This document shows, one piece after another, positions 12,314 to 12,797 of a DNA stretch of 12,797 nt. Position 1 is the stretch's first letter, and each line of letters opens with the position of its first letter. Origin of the DNA: Faecalibacterium sp. UBA1771 (GTDB lineage: Bacteria > Bacillota > Clostridia > Oscillospirales > Ruminococcaceae); contig DCGT01000046.1 in the NCBI GenBank assembly GCA_002315315.1, forward strand, positions 18,129 through 30,925, read 5' to 3'. The notes beneath the pieces were generated by a model. The model was not told the origin of the DNA, did no database searches, and saw only the letters and a list, made by a program, of their open reading frames with translations. A program made the position numbers and the translations under genes.

Positions 12314-12797
12314 TTAACCGCATTTGGAATATCCGCAGTAGCGGCAGATTACGCATCCGCCCTCGTGTTCAAGAGGTGCACCGCATTCGGGACAGCTTGA
12401 CAAAAGGGGAGAGCGATCGTCAACGTCCGGGATAACCGCATTGAAATTTGACGCTTCCTGCATCGCGGTTTCATTTTGTCCGAAATCCACCTGAGGGAGA
12501 ATTGTCTCACCTGCAAATTTTTCGGTCTGCTGTTCGGACGGCTCTGCGGGTTCTGCCGGCGCAGAATGAATCACATCGGATCCTATGGTGCCGAAATCGG
12601 TGACAGGCGGCTTGTATTGCGGCTTCGCATCAAGACGGTATGACGGAATATATCCTGATTGAGGAGGCATTACCGGGGCAATGGAATCGGGTGCAATGGA
12701 CGCGTATTCCGCAGGCATAGCGGGCATAACGGGTGCTGCGGGGACAGGTATGGCGGGCATAGCGGGTACGGGAGCAACGGGATGGTTGTCCTTGGAC
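12314..12797 (-). CDS. nrdJ: C-terminal end of a probable B12-dependent ribonucleotide reductase
   Basis: Only the last 161 or so codons are in the window; the frame is open through base 12797 and the ATG at 12760 is internal. The visible part has a Pro/Ala/Met/Val-rich stretch (repeats such as PAMPAIPVPAAPVMPAMPA), a disordered Gln/Glu/Pro-rich linker, and a zinc-ribbon-like end with CPECG and then EGGCVICRYCGYSKCG, that is CxxC, CxxC and CxxC-type spacing with a terminal KCG. Adenosylcobalamin-dependent ribonucleotide reductases (class II, NrdJ) of Clostridia end in very similar Cys-rich tails as I recall; the terminal cysteines pass electrons from thioredoxin to the active site. The catalytic barrel lies outside the window, so the call rests on the tail. 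Another zinc-ribbon protein with a Pro-rich linker is the alternative. Confidence 0.6.
   Translation of the reverse strand, partial: SKDNHPVAPVPAMPAIPVPAAPVMPAMPAEYASIAPDSIAPVMPPQSGYIPSYRLDAKPQYKPPVTDFGTIGSDVIHSAPAEPAEPSEQQTEKFAGETILPQVDFGQNETAMQEASNFNAVIPDVDDRSPLLSSCPECGAPLEHEGGCVICRYCGYSKCG

Overview
The window reads as an ordinary chromosomal stretch of a spore-forming, anaerobic Gram-positive bacterium, most likely a Clostridia member near the Oscillospiraceae/Ruminococcaceae. The reasons are the spoVAC-spoVAD pair (endospore formers only), strong GGAGG-type ribosome sites, promoters with the Gram-positive TGTGn extended -10, and what looks like the tail of a class II (B12-dependent) ribonucleotide reductase. 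I see no tRNA, rRNA, CRISPR array, insertion sequence or prophage gene. Codon use looks even throughout. I did not find a clearly new multi-gene system; the second-look items are mostly regulatory DNA and gene boundaries.

Layout. Positions 1-2464 are on the + strand: the tail of a YacP-like NYN nuclease-domain protein that enters from outside the window, then pepT (tripeptidase) overlapping a Nudix hydrolase by 4 bases, closed by a strong terminator. On the - strand follow spoVAC and spoVAD (4008 down to 2548), a two-gene spoVA operon for dipicolinic acid transport, with a sigma-G-like promoter and an unexpected terminator-like hairpin in its leader. Divergent from it is a WYL-domain transcription regulator (4204-5184), which meets a small - strand hypothetical gene (5424-5230) at a shared terminator.

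Next on the - strand are copA and copZ (7991 down to 5549), a copper-exporting P-type ATPase and its copper chaperone in one operon with its own promoter and terminator, and upstream of them an EamA/DMT-type transporter (9057-8146). Divergent from the transporter, on the + strand, is a CPBP-family membrane protease (9234-10157) that overlaps tadA (tRNA adenosine deaminase, 10157-10606). The 177-base divergent spacer holds two promoters, three TTGCGGT repeats and a perfect inverted repeat.

The right end has a stand-alone cytoplasmic GH43 glycosidase (10815-11756, close to the GH43_26 exo-arabinofuranosidase type as I remember it). On the - strand facing it are a DUF2087 protein (12258-11959) and the C-terminal end of a protein best explained as NrdJ (12797-12314, cut by the window edge). 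The two sides are separated by terminator hairpins at 11886-11953.

All calls come from reading the sequence and from remembered family signatures; no database search was run.
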